Of a DNA stretch of 41,989 nt, positions 9,143 to 18,376 are shown piece after piece. Each line of letters begins with the position of its first letter. Within the stretch, counting starts at the first letter, position 1. Location: positions 1 to 41,989 of the forward strand of contig NZ_LGHS01000075.1 of the NCBI RefSeq assembly GCF_001202025.1, written 5' to 3'. Source of the stretch: Pseudorhodobacter aquimaris (GTDB lineage: Bacteria > Pseudomonadota > Alphaproteobacteria > Rhodobacterales > Rhodobacteraceae). The translations under genes were made by a program, and so were the position numbers. The notes beneath the pieces were generated by a model. The model ran no database searches, was not told the DNA's origin, and saw only the letters and a list, made by a program, of their open reading frames with translations.

Positions 9143-10003
9143 ATGACCTACGACACCATCGAAGCCTCCCCCGCCGATGGCCGCCCCTATTACCTTTACC
9201 AGTTCATTGAGGGCGCAGAGGTCTGGCGTTTCACCAGCAGGCCCGAGGATTGGCTCAGCGCAGGCAGCGGCGGCGACACCATTACCTGGAGATCCGCTGC
9301 TGTGGCACACGTCGATGTGGCGCAAACCAGCGAGATTGAGCGTGGACGCTTGGTGCTAACCTGGCCGCTCTCGCATCCCTTTGCGCGGCGGTTTCTCGCC
9401 CCGCTTGGCAATACGCCGATGACACTGACCATCTTTCGCGGGCATGAACAGGTCTTGGGCGAGACCGTCGCGCATTGGAAAGGCCGTGTGGTTGGCGCCG
9501 AAGTCGAGGGCGTGCGGATCTTGCTCACCTGCGAGTCCGTCTTCAGCACCCTGCGCCGCGCGGGCGTGCGCGCAAAGTATCAGCGCCTCTGCCGCCACGC
9601 GCTTTATGGGCGCGGCTGCGGGCTCGATATTGCGCTGCACTGGCAAACCGGAACAGTGACGGCTGCCTCCGGTACTGCGGTAACAATCCCAGAGGCCGCA
9701 GCCCAACCCGATGGCTGGTTTCGCGGTGGGGTGTTGCGGTTCGGCACCCAGCTTGGGTTTATCACGGGGCACGCAGGGGCGGCTCTGACCCTCTCACGCC
9801 CCATGCCAGATCTGGCCGCAGCCCTCGCCGCCCCCGAGATCGATCCCGTCACAGGCGCGTCCCTGCCCGTCCTCGCCGACATCGCTCCCGGTTGCGATCT
9901 GCGCGCCGCCACCTGTGCTGCAAAATTCGTCAATATCCTGAACTTCGGGGGCTTTCCCGAGATCCCGGGCCGCAATCCCTTTGGCGGCAGTTCCATCGTC
10001 TGA
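9143..10003 (+). CDS. DUF2163 / phage_BR0599-family tail hub protein (gpL-like, putative Fe-S)
   Basis: A 286-residue protein. The N-terminal part matches the DUF2163 pattern (YYLYQFIEGAEVWRFTSRPEDW) and the C-terminal part matches phage_BR0599. Two Cys pairs, C-x8-C (CRHALYGRGC) and C-x6-C (CDLRAATC), correspond to the four ligands that bind an iron-sulphur cluster in lambda gpL and in gene transfer agent hub proteins. It closes the tail tube near the tip. The start at MTYDTIEAS is preferred over an ATG 21 nt upstream because the family begins there, although neither start has a strong ribosome site. The frame is intact. Confidence 0.85.
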   Translation: MTYDTIEASPADGRPYYLYQFIEGAEVWRFTSRPEDWLSAGSGGDTITWRSAAVAHVDVAQTSEIERGRLVLTWPLSHPFARRFLAPLGNTPMTLTIFRGHEQVLGETVAHWKGRVVGAEVEGVRILLTCESVFSTLRRAGVRAKYQRLCRHALYGRGCGLDIALHWQTGTVTAASGTAVTIPEAAAQPDGWFRGGVLRFGTQLGFITGHAGAALTLSRPMPDLAAALAAPEIDPVTGASLPVLADIAPGCDLRAATCAAKFVNILNFGGFPEIPGRNPFGGSSIV

Positions 10004-10042
10004 CGCGCCCCCGCGCCCCCCAACAGGAAACGGCACCCCCAC

Positions 10043-10190
10043 ATGGCCTGGACCTTTATCGCGCGGCTCGTGCTCGGGCTCGTGCTGTCTGCGATTTCCT
10101 ATCGGCACCATGCTGATCACTGGCCCCAACGTCGTTTGGGCCGGAGACCTCCGCGTCGTCCCCATCAAGAAGAAAGGCGGCAAGAAGTGA
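10043..10190 (+). pseudogene. Small hub-associated gene with internal deletion and frame change
   Basis: The beginning (MAWTFIARLVLGLVLSAISY) and the end (GTMLITGPNVVWAGDLRVVPIKKKGGKK) are typical of the small protein that follows DUF2163 in Rhodobacterales prophages and GTA-like tails. They lie in different frames and meet directly at about 10098-10105. Relatives have several dozen extra residues between these parts, so a deletion of about 40 codons that also shifted the frame is inferred. The TGA at 10188-10190 overlaps the GTG start of the next gene, showing the old operon coupling. Confidence 0.6.
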
Positions 10191-10453
10191 CAGACCCGGA
10201 TCAAACTTCGCCAGCATCGCTGCGGGTCACCATTCAAGACCTCCGATCCGCCCGCTATTGCCTCGCGGGCGTGCGCCCTTGGTTTCAAAGGCATGGCTTT
10301 GATTGGCAAGAGTTCCTCGATCACGGCATCGCGTCCGAGCGATTGCACAGCACCGGCGATGCGCTGATCGAACCCGTAATCCAAGAGGCCAAGACACGGA
10401 TCGCGGCAGGGTTGGTGTCAGGACGTCCGGAGGCGCAGGGTGGGCGGAAGTAG
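10187..10453 (+). CDS. Small conserved tail-operon protein
   Basis: An 88-residue protein starting at GTG within the stop of the preceding gene (GTGA). The sequence contains VTIQDLRSARYCLAGVRPWFQRHGFDWQEF and ends in a Gly/Arg-rich tail, a type regularly seen between the hub and tail-tip genes of Rhodobacterales prophages. No membrane segment or enzymatic motif is seen. The function is unknown to me. It ends 14 nt inside the tail-tip gene. The frame is intact. Confidence 0.7.
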   Translation: MTDPDQTSPASLRVTIQDLRSARYCLAGVRPWFQRHGFDWQEFLDHGIASERLHSTGDALIEPVIQEAKTRIAAGLVSGRPEAQGGRK

Positions 10454-13400
10454 CAAGTCTCAAACCGTCGGCTATCGCTATTCGCTGGGCGTGCATCTCG
10501 CGCTTTGCCACGGACCGGTGGATGCGATCCGCGAGATCCTCGTCGATCGCCGCACGGCCTGGTCTGTCACGACGGGCGGCAACTTCAGCGGCGGTGGCGC
10601 CGCCGTCGAGACCCGGATCGGCACCGTTGCAGGCCTATCCGCAACGGAAGCTTTGGCAGGCGACAGTGGTGCTACGATCACTTTCCCGTGGATGCGCGCA
10701 GGCGTGCGCGTCGGGCGGGATTACCGCCTCGCCCTAGCGAACGGCTCCAGCCAGACCATCACGCTGCAAAGCGTTGCCTATGATGCCGCGACCAACATAA
10801 CGCGCTGGACCGTCCTTCCCGAAGCCTTGAGCCTGCCCGCACAATCGGTCGTGGTGTTTGAGGCCACGACAGGGACCAGCAACGCAGGGGCTGGCGGCGG
10901 ACGTATCCGCATCGATAAACCCGATCTCTTCGGAGGCGAAAGCCGCGAGGGCGGTATTGTCGGCGATGTCGATGTCTTGATGGGCGGTCCCGGCCAGGGC
11001 CCGAACGACTATCTCGCCGCGCGCATGGGCGGCGATGTACCCACCTACCGTGGGCTTTGCAGTCTGGTGTTGCGCCAAGCCTATCTTGGCATCAACCCCT
11101 ACCTCAAACCCTGGGCCGTCCGCTTCACCCGGGTGCTGACAGGCGAGGCAGGTTCACCGCAATGGTACCCAGAGAAGGCCGCCATCGTCCCAGAGGCGAA
11201 TATCTCGGATGCCGCGATCTACATTGCCCTCGACGTCTCGGGCTCAATGTCGGGCACCCGCATGGCAGCCCAGAAGGCAGGCGTGGCAGCCCTGATCCGC
11301 GAGATTGGCGCCAGTGTCGATCCCGACCTGCCCAATGACATCCGCATTGTGCTCTGGAACGTTGCCGTCGCCGGATCGGTTGAACGGCGCGGCATGGGCT
11401 CGGAGGATTACGCGGCCCTCGAGAGCTGGATGCTGGCGCTGCCCAATACCACCTCGGATGGCACCAGCTTTGATGCGGCGTTCACAGATGCCAGCGCCTT
11501 CTTCGCAGGTGGCGGTTCCAAGCGCCGGATCGTGATTTTTGTGACTGACGGCGAACCCTCGCCCACCTCTTCCGTCGAGGCAGCCCTCGTCCTCATCCGC
11601 ACCCTGCCCCCCACCGACATCTTCGGCTTTAACATCGCGCTCACGAACACGACCTACACCGCACGCATCGACAACACGCCCGTTGACGGCGTGCCGGTCA
11701 TCCCGCCCGGCAATCCGCAAGCGCTAGTGGCCTCCTTGCGCGGGGCGTTTGGCAATGGGCCGGACATGAACCCGGCCCATATCATCCGAGAATGCCTGAC
11801 CAACCGCGATTGGGGTCTGGGCTATTCCACGGTCGAGATCGGGGTGAGTTTCACGGGGGCTGCGGATGCGCTCTACACCGAAGGATTCGGGCTGTCGCTG
11901 ATCTGGCAGCAAGACAGCTCCATTGATGCGTTCATTGGCAGCATTCTAGATCATATTGATGCCACGCTGTTCATCGACCGGCGCAGCGGGCTTTGGGAAT
12001 TAAAGCTCGTCCGGGCCGATTATGCGGTGGCCAGTATCCCTGTGTTCGACGAGACCAATGTGGTCGATTGGGGCCGCCTCGGGCGCCGCTCGCCTGCCGA
12101 TCTGGTCAACAGCGTCACCGTCAGGTTTACCGATGCCTGGACCGACGACACCGGCGCTGTCAGCGTTACCGATACCGCCCGGGTGCAGGCCATGGGCGAA
12201 GTGCTGGCCACCACGCTTGATTACCCAGGCATCCGCTATCAGGGGCTGGCCGTACGCGTCGCCGAACGCGACCTGCGCGCGCTCTCCGCCCCGCTGCTGG
12301 CGGGTGAGATTGTCATCAATCGCGAGGGTGCGAGCCTTGGGCCGGGCGATGTGATCCTGGTCAACTCGGCGCGCCGCGGGATTGCGGATGTTGTTATGCG
12401 CATTTCCGAGATCGACAGGGCGACGGGCGCGACAATGGCATCCGGCTCAAGATCGCCGAGGATGTCTTTGCGCTGGGTGCAACCGCAATCGCGGGCGGAC
12501 GACAACCAAGCGGCAGCGGTGTCGCCGCCCCGCCGCGCACATTGGCACGCCGCATGGTCGAGGAAGCCCCTTACTGGCTCTTGGTACGCGAGTTGGGCCA
12601 TAGCGAGGTCGACCGCATCCTTGGCGAGGATCCCGGTGCAGGCGCGCTGATAGCCACTGGCGAGCGCCCAAGTGCGGACGCATTGGCTGCCGAGCTGTGG
12701 GTCAATTCCGGCACTGGCCCTGCGCAGGAAGGTGTGGTCGCCTTCGCGCCCACGGCCCTGCTGGCCGCGGACCAGCCCGATGATCCAGAGGTGCGCGTGA
12801 TCGCAGTGACCGGCTGACGCGATATCGGTGAGGTTGGCATCGGCACGCTGGCCGCCTTAGGCGGGGAACTTGTTCGGGTCGACGGGATCACGGCCACGGC
12901 GATCACAGTTGGGCGCGGATGCCTCGACACTGTTCCGCGCGCGCATGCGGCCGGAACGCCCGTCATCTTCTTTGACGAGGTGGCCCGGATCACCGAAGAC
13001 GCATGGGCCGCTGGCGAGACGCTGGCCGCACGGCTGTTGCCCGAGACCGGGCGCGGAACACTGGCCTTTGCGCTGGCACCCGAAGACATCCTCACGCTGG
13101 ACCGCCGCGCGATCCGGCCCTTGCCGCCCGGCCGCGTGCAGGGCAATGGCAGCTACACCCCCAATGTGGATGCGCTGATCATAGGTGATCTGCTGCTCAG
13201 CTGGGCGCATCGCGACCGGCTAACCCAGACCAGCCCGGTGATCACCGATCACACGGCCGCTTCCATCGGGCCAGAGCCAAGGGTGCGCTACAGCATCGAG
13301 GTCCGATGGATCGACCCGGACACCGGCATAGCCATTCTGCCTGCGGGCATCGTGATTGATGCGGGTCTTACCAGCAGTTGGACCCTTGCTCCGGATGATA

Positions 13401-13570
13401 TTTCTGAGACTGGCGCCCCCTACCGTACCGCCGAGATCAATGTGGCCGTGCGATCTGTGCGCCTTGTTGAGGGCGCCTGGCTCTCGGATCGGGAAGCCAG
13501 ATGGTTTCGCCTGACGGCCCCCATTGCCGCCGGGTGGGATCGGGGCTGGGGCTTTCTCTGGGGCGCCTAA
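10440..13570 (+). pseudogene. Tail-tip/host-specificity protein with inserted vWA domain, broken by one frameshift and one TGA
   Basis: This large tail-tip gene (about 1,040 codons) starts at GTG 10440 after CCGGAGG. Residues 1-250 and the part from about 440 are tail-tip type (YRGLCSLVLRQAYLGINPYLKPWAV, MNPAHIIRECLTNRDWGLGY). Between them lies a vWA domain with a full MIDAS: DVSGSMS (Asp265), the SDGTSF Thr and VTDGEPS. One base, probably a G, is missing at about 12417-12421. The protein then continues in the -1 frame from DNGIRLKIAEDVFALG. In that frame TGA at 12815-12817 interrupts before RDIGEVGIGTLAALGGE, and the rest is open to TAA at 13570. The first product would be about 660 correct residues plus a wrong tail. 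Confidence 0.8.
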
Positions 13571-13618
13571 GTATAGCCACTGTCACATTTACCAAAACCA
13601 CAACGAACGAGGACGAGC

Positions 13619-14293
13619 ATGCCGGAACGGATCATGCCCGGATTGGGGCTGCGCGCCTTTTACGATCCCGGTCAACGCAATTGGGGCACCAGCGTCAGCG
13701 AGGACCTGCGGCGCCTCTCGGCACTTATCCAGGCGCGCGCTGCATCGCGCAGCACGCCGCTGCCCACCACTGGCAGCGCAGGCCAGGTTCTGATCGTGCC
13801 CGCCGCAGCCGGTGCCAATGCCAATACCATCGCACTCTGGGATGAGATCGCAGGAACCCCGGCCTGGGTCTTTCTGCCGCCGCAGGACGACTGGCAAGTC
13901 TGGATCGCCGACGAGGCGCGCCATGTGCGCTTCAGCGCCGGGGCATGGATTGAGGTGCAGCGCCCCGGCATTGTGACGATCCGCACCTTAACGGCCACGG
14001 CGCATACGCTGGAAATAAGCGACACCGGCAGCATCATTGAGGCCACCGGCTCCTCCGCCGTCGCCGTGACAATCCCCGCCGAGGTGAGCGTGCCGTTCGA
14101 GATCGGCACTCTGATCAACATCACGCAAGTGGGGACCGGGGCGGCAACGATCACGATCGCATCGGGCGTCTCGCTAAATGGCACCTTAGGCGGATCGGTG
14201 GCGTTGACCGGCCAATGGGCGGGGGCGGCATTGACCAAACGCGGGGTAGATGCCTGGATCATTCAAGGCGCCTTGGCCGGATCCGTCGCATGA
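13619..14293 (+). CDS. DUF2793-like tail fibre protein
   Basis: A 224-residue protein with a family-like N-terminal module (GLRAFYDPGQRNWGTSVSEDLRRLSALIQAR) and the WVFLPPQDDWQVWIADE pattern of DUF2793 proteins. A beta-rich Thr/Gly/Ala repeat region suited to a fibre shaft follows. It comes directly after the tail-tip gene and overlaps the next gene by ATGA. It probably joins the adhesion apparatus. The domain name is by resemblance. Confidence 0.65.
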   Translation: MPERIMPGLGLRAFYDPGQRNWGTSVSEDLRRLSALIQARAASRSTPLPTTGSAGQVLIVPAAAGANANTIALWDEIAGTPAWVFLPPQDDWQVWIADEARHVRFSAGAWIEVQRPGIVTIRTLTATAHTLEISDTGSIIEATGSSAVAVTIPAEVSVPFEIGTLINITQVGTGAATITIASGVSLNGTLGGSVALTGQWAGAALTKRGVDAWIIQGALAGSVA

Positions 14294-15111
14294 GCCGCCT
14301 GATGCTGCGCGCAGCGATCTTGGAGCAAAGTGCTGCCGGTGCAGGCCCCCCGCTCGATATTGGCAGCATCTGGCAACTGGACGTCACCCGTCGCCCTGCA
14401 GGCTACACGCTCTCGAATGACAACCAAACCGCCGTCAACACCTCGGGCGGGACCAACTACCAGCGCTGGGTGCCAACCGCCAAGGCGATCCTGCCCTCGG
14501 ACGGGCGGCGCTATTGGGAGGTGCTATGCGCCCCAGGCGGCGCCGCCGCATTCGACGGTTATTTCGGCGTCGTCTCGGCCGAACAGCGCGAAGAGTTCAA
14601 TGCTGGCAACAACCCGATCACGCTGGGCTCTATCGGTTGGCGCGGCAACGGCACGCTCTGGTCCTCCGATACTACAGCATCCTCCCAGCGCATGACCGGT
14701 CTGCCATCCCATGGCAGCGGCGATGTGCTGATGTTTATTCTCGATCCGGCCACAGCCAGCCTCTGGACAGGCAAGAACGGCATCTGGCACAGCGATCCGG
14801 TGAGTGGTGCTGCCACTTGGACCGCAGGCGGCAGCACCGCCTTTTATCCGCAAATCCAGGGCCGCAATTCCGGTGATGGCGGCACGCTGCGCTCATTGCC
14901 CTCGCAGTTCAGCTATCCCGTCCCGCCCGTCGCGCGCGCGCTGGGTTTTGCGGACCCCGATCTCTCAATCTTTGAGGCCGACGTCTTCTTTGAGTTCGGC
15001 TGGGACAAGGATCTCAGCGTTGGTGAGTTTGACGCCTGGCTCGTTATTGGTGGCGGCAAAGCCCTGACCGCCACCCATACCGCCCTCTATATCGAAGTGG
15101 AATTGCTATGA
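14290..15111 (+). CDS. Tail fibre protein with SPRY-like beta-sandwich domain
   Basis: A 273-residue protein coupled to its neighbours by ATGA overlaps on both sides. Residues about 70-215 have the spacing of a SPRY/B30.2-type sandwich: RRYWEVLCAPGG, FGVV, ITLGSIGWRG, GDVLMFILDPATASLWTGKNGIWH, AFYPQIQGRNSG. SPRY-like folds are used by some phage fibres as ligand-binding domains. The C-terminal 50 residues are acidic and hydrophobic and may be a trimer or partner contact. The frame is intact. Receptor binding is inferred. Confidence 0.6.
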   Translation: MSRLMLRAAILEQSAAGAGPPLDIGSIWQLDVTRRPAGYTLSNDNQTAVNTSGGTNYQRWVPTAKAILPSDGRRYWEVLCAPGGAAAFDGYFGVVSAEQREEFNAGNNPITLGSIGWRGNGTLWSSDTTASSQRMTGLPSHGSGDVLMFILDPATASLWTGKNGIWHSDPVSGAATWTAGGSTAFYPQIQGRNSGDGGTLRSLPSQFSYPVPPVARALGFADPDLSIFEADVFFEFGWDKDLSVGEFDAWLVIGGGKALTATHTALYIEVELL

Positions 15112-16106
15112 GTTACATCCTGCATCTGGGCCACCAGCCCACTGACATCGCCGGTATCTCGGGGCTGCTGAGCACCACGGCCGGAGGGTTCGATGCCACC
15201 CTCGACATAAACGCCATCCGGCATGTTGGCGGGAGCACCTATTCAGCACCCTTTTCTATCGCCGTCGCTGAGCCCCTGGGGGATCTTTGGCTCGGGTTTC
15301 GCTATGTGCCGCCCAACACCGACGCCAACAGCATCTCCCGGTCCGAGACGAGCTTTCTGGAGTTTTATGACGCGAACAACGTGATGATCGCCCAGATCAA
15401 GCCGATCACCTCGACCAATCGCTATCACGCCATCGCCTCAGGCGACACCAGCGTACAGGGCAGCTCGAGTTACCTGGCGCCGAACGGTCAGCCGCAATGG
15501 ATCGACGTTCGCCTGTCGGTCGGCGCCGAGATCACCGTCGAGTTCTATGTCGAAGGCGTGCTGCAGACGGCGGCCACGGCAGCCAATACAAGCGCCGAGG
15601 GCAAGCCGCGGCATATCCTCTTTGCCAATACGGCCCTTCACGGCGCCTCCTCGACACGCACCTGGTATTACGCCCATATTGCCGCGCTAGACGGGGTCTC
15701 AACTATCGGACGGCGGTTCGTGCGCCGCAGCCCGAACGCCATCGCCAGTTTCAACCAGATGATCGGCAGCATCGATGCGCTGAAGGACAGCGACATCGCC
15801 ACCCGGGTTGCCAGCAATTCCGCGGGCCAGCGCATGTCGTTCTCGCTCACCGGCCCGACGGGGCCCGCGTCGGTCTCGGCCATCGCGGGCTTGCATCTCA
15901 AGCAGATCGCCCAAGGCGGCACGGACGGACCCGATGCCACCGCCGGGTTCTTGCGCCTAGGCGGCGTGAACTATGACGCGCCGCCCCTGACCGTGCCGAT
16001 GGTCGCGCCAAAGGCATTCTATTCCAGTTGGGCGGTGAACCCTGCCGACAACAGCGCCTGGACCAGCCTCACGCTCCCAAGCGAAGTCCGGATCGTCTCG
16101 GCATGA
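15108..16106 (+). CDS. Tail fibre/adhesin, lectin-like
   Basis: A 332-residue protein overlapping both neighbours by ATGA. Residues about 20-200 look like a concanavalin/LamG-type jelly roll (FDATLDINAIRHVGGSTYSAPFSIAV, LWLGFRYVPPN, WIDVRLSVGAEITVEFYVEGVLQ, RTWYYAHIAALDG). The C-terminal third is a different, Ser/Ala-rich module. It is probably the receptor-binding protein at the tail tip. No enzymatic motif was recognised. The frame is intact. Confidence 0.6.
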   Translation: MSYILHLGHQPTDIAGISGLLSTTAGGFDATLDINAIRHVGGSTYSAPFSIAVAEPLGDLWLGFRYVPPNTDANSISRSETSFLEFYDANNVMIAQIKPITSTNRYHAIASGDTSVQGSSSYLAPNGQPQWIDVRLSVGAEITVEFYVEGVLQTAATAANTSAEGKPRHILFANTALHGASSTRTWYYAHIAALDGVSTIGRRFVRRSPNAIASFNQMIGSIDALKDSDIATRVASNSAGQRMSFSLTGPTGPASVSAIAGLHLKQIAQGGTDGPDATAGFLRLGGVNYDAPPLTVPMVAPKAFYSSWAVNPADNSAWTSLTLPSEVRIVSA

Positions 16107-16393
16107 GCCCGCATCGCTCCGGTGAGAACCACGTCCGCATGCCCGATGTCGAATTTGAGGAATTGCTGGCCCGGGCGGCAGAAGAAGGCGCAAAGCGCGC
16201 GCTTGCCGATGTCGGGCTCGATGGCAAGGAAGCCGCCCTCGATATCCGGGATCTGCGCGCCCTCCTCGATGCCATCCGCTTTGTGCGCCGCACCGCCGTT
16301 CAAAGCGCGGTTCAACTCATCACCACAGGCATCATCTTGGCGCTGCTCGCAGGCATCGCGCTGAAGATAAAAATCTTTGGCTCGGGTGGCTGA
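16103..16393 (+). CDS. DUF6127-type phage membrane-anchored protein
   Basis: A 96-residue protein with a long charged helix (PDVEFEELLARAAEEGAKRALADVGLDG) followed by one membrane segment near the C-terminus (LITTGIILALLAGIALKI). It overlaps the fibre gene by ATGA and is followed by a strong terminator, so it closes the fibre operon. Such proteins sit next to lysis genes in Rhodobacterales phages. Their role is unknown to me, and a holin accessory is one possibility. The family name is by recall. Confidence 0.6.
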   Translation: MSPHRSGENHVRMPDVEFEELLARAAEEGAKRALADVGLDGKEAALDIRDLRALLDAIRFVRRTAVQSAVQLITTGIILALLAGIALKIKIFGSGG

Positions 16394-16481
16394 CACCCGC
16401 GCCATCCCCGATTTGAAGTTTGAAGCTTTCCAACGCGGCCAAACCGACTGATCACCCCGCCAGCAAGCCCGATCCAACCAG

Positions 16482-16505
16482 ACCCGCCCACAAGGCGGGT
16501 TTTTT
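16482..16505 (+). terminator. Rho-independent terminator after the fibre operon
   Basis: A perfect 7-bp stem (16482-16488 with 16494-16500), 5-nt loop CACAA, then a T run. It separates the tail genes from the lysis genes. Confidence 0.85.
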
Positions 16506-16537
16506 CATGCCCGGCGACGGGCGAAAGGAGCCTTCCC

Positions 16538-17296
16538 ATGCCCACAGATACACGTGAACCCCTCCGCCTGATCCAGAGCGGCCTTGATAAACTTGGCCAT
16601 TCTCCCGGCGCCATTGATGGCCTCTGGGGTCTGCGCACCGCCCGCGCGTTGAAAGCGCTTCTGGCGGCGAACGGCCGCGCGGCATCCGTGGCACCGCCCG
16701 GCCCGCTGCCCTGGATCACTGAGGCGAAGTCAGCGTTGGGCCGCCATGAGGCCCGTGACCGCTCCTGGCTAATGGATTGGCTGAAACGTGATGGCCGGTC
16801 CCTGGGCGATCCGTCGAAGAACCCGTGGTGTGGGGATTTCGTGGAAACCTGCATCCGTATCGGGCTGCCTGACGAACCGCTGCTTGGCGCGTTGGGCACC
16901 AATCCCTACTGGGCCCGGAATTGGCTGCTCTTTGGCCGCGGGGTGCAACCGATCACTGGCGCCGTGCTGATCTTCGAGCGCGGGTCCGGTGGCCACGTCG
17001 ATTTCGCGATCGGTCAGGACGACATGCATTTCTACGTGTTGGGTGGCAACCAATCCGATGCCGTCACCATCGCGCGGATCGCCAAGTCACGCCTGCTCGG
17101 CGCGCGTTGGCCCGCAACGTTTCCGCCCCGCCCGCAGCGTCTGCCAACGATGAAGCCGGGCGAATACCTCGCAACCACCAATGAAACCCGAACAGGAGAA
17201 AACCATGCTGAAACCTGCAATCCTGGCGCTGCTGCGCCAAATTCTGACCGTCGCTGGCACCGCGCTGGTCGCCAAGGGATATGTCGAAGCCTCTGA
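16538..17296 (+). CDS. Endolysin: peptidoglycan-binding plus CHAP/NlpC-like cysteine peptidase
   Basis: A 252-residue protein with a strong site (AAAGGAG). Residues 7-50 resemble a peptidoglycan-binding-1 repeat (IQSGLDKLGHSPGAIDGLWGLRTARALKALL). Residues 60-195 are a TIGR02594-like amidase/peptidase with Cys98 in NPWCGDF and His153 in GGHVDFAIG. It cuts the cell wall at lysis. Relatives end near LATTNEA. Here the frame misses a stop and runs about 35 more residues, overlapping the holin gene by 92 nt with low-quality sequence (ETCNPGAAAPNSDRRW), so the native stop was probably lost. Confidence 0.8.
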   Translation: MPTDTREPLRLIQSGLDKLGHSPGAIDGLWGLRTARALKALLAANGRAASVAPPGPLPWITEAKSALGRHEARDRSWLMDWLKRDGRSLGDPSKNPWCGDFVETCIRIGLPDEPLLGALGTNPYWARNWLLFGRGVQPITGAVLIFERGSGGHVDFAIGQDDMHFYVLGGNQSDAVTIARIAKSRLLGARWPATFPPRPQRLPTMKPGEYLATTNETRTGENHAETCNPGAAAPNSDRRWHRAGRQGICRSL

Positions 17297-17372
17297 TATC
17301 GAACCGGTGATCGGCGCGCTGCTGACCATTGGGTCGGTGGTCTGGTCGGTTACGGATAAGCGGGCGCGATAG
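17205..17372 (+). CDS. Putative holin, Pam3-gp28 type
   Basis: A 55-residue protein starting MLKPAILALLRQILTVAG, with two hydrophobic segments split by a charged turn (KGYVEASDIEP) and a basic C-terminus. The size and pattern match Pam3-gp28-like holins. The start at 17205 is chosen over an upstream in-frame ATG (17181) because CAGGAG precedes it by about 8 nt. It partly overlaps the extended end of the endolysin and forms the usual lysis pair with it. Confidence 0.75.
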   Translation: MLKPAILALLRQILTVAGTALVAKGYVEASDIEPVIGALLTIGSVVWSVTDKRAR

Positions 17373-17503
17373 GACCAGTTGCAGCGGCGCGGTTATTCAG
17401 GGCATTCAGCTTGAGTGACCGCACTGCGGACAAAGTCTGAATTCGCTGCGACTGCTCCAATGTCTGCAATTGGCAGTTTTCCTTTGGCACAGTCAGAAAG
17501 GGA

Positions 17504-18376
17504 CTACCTTTCAGCTCGTTCTAAAAACCACGCCACCACTGCATTTGTCGCGGCGTTCAGCTTGGGTTTTCGCGTCGCGAGCAGGTAGAATTCCTGTTCG
17601 CCGAACAGGGTATGTGGTGTAATCTGGATCAATCGCTTGGCCTCAAGTTCCGCAGCCACAAGAAATCGGCTTACCAGAGCCACGCCCTGACCAGAAAGTG
17701 CAGCATCCACGGCCAAGGACGTTTGACTAAGGCGCAGTCCACGACCTCCTTTGTCCTCGATATTCAACAATCCCAGAAATTCCGACCAGAGATCATGCGA
17801 GTCGTGAAGCTTGGGCATAGACGACATGACCTGAGCACTGACAGGCAAAGTGTGCCCGTAAACAAGGCTTGATGCTGCGACTGCGATAACCTCCTGACGA
17901 AACAACAGGTGAGCGTCGAGGGAGGCACCAAATGGCGGCCTGCCCTGCCTGACAGCTAGATCAATACCGTCGCCGTGAAAGCTTGAGACCTTTTCTGTTG
18001 CCAGAATGCGTAGGTCGATCTCAGGGTGCCTGGCCGAAAACTCAGGCAAGTTGGGGATCAACCATTTTGCCGCGAATGTTGGCGTGACGCTCACAAGGAC
18101 TTTGCCGGGTTCTGGCTTTAGTTGATCGGTCGCACTGCGAAGTGCGTCGAACGCGGCGGCAACATTCACGTGATAACTTCGCCCCGCCGAAGTGAAGGCC
18201 AGCCCTTTCGGCAGTCTTTCAAACAATGGCATGCCCAGATGCGCCTCAAGCTGGCGAACGTGTTGGGCGACGGCCCCTTGAGTGACGCCGAGTGCACCCG
18301 CAGCAGCACGGAAGTTCAGAAACCTACCAGCCACTTCAAATGCGCGTAGCCCGTTGAGCGGAGGAAGTTGCGACAT
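17504..18376 (-). CDS. LysR-family regulator, GcvA-like
   Basis: A 290-residue regulator with an N-terminal winged helix (LNGLRAFEVAGRFLNFRAAAGALGVTQGAVAQHVRQLE) and a C-terminal effector domain (VLVSVTPTFAAKWLIPNLPEF, DGIDLAVRQG), as in GcvA/AmpR-type members. It is divergent from the SDR gene with 98 bp between the starts, the classic arrangement in which a LysR protein controls the neighbour. The effector is unknown. It looks like chromosomal metabolic cargo rather than a phage gene. Confidence 0.85.
   Translation of the reverse strand: MSQLPPLNGLRAFEVAGRFLNFRAAAGALGVTQGAVAQHVRQLEAHLGMPLFERLPKGLAFTSAGRSYHVNVAAAFDALRSATDQLKPEPGKVLVSVTPTFAAKWLIPNLPEFSARHPEIDLRILATEKVSSFHGDGIDLAVRQGRPPFGASLDAHLLFRQEVIAVAASSLVYGHTLPVSAQVMSSMPKLHDSHDLWSEFLGLLNIEDKGGRGLRLSQTSLAVDAALSGQGVALVSRFLVAAELEAKRLIQITPHTLFGEQEFYLLATRKPKLNAATNAVVAWFLERAER

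Noticed and set aside
975-13570. Global reassignment of TGA to Trp in the prophage
   Set aside because: Intact genes in the same cluster end at TGA with correct overlaps (for example 6347, 14293, 15111), and frameshifts and a TAG also occur. Decay explains more.
975-17372. Gene transfer agent cluster
   Set aside because: Several proteins are GTA-like, but the presence of endolysin/holin of phage type, a long fibre set, a moron and multiple lesions fit a decaying siphovirus prophage better. No capsid genes are in the window to decide.
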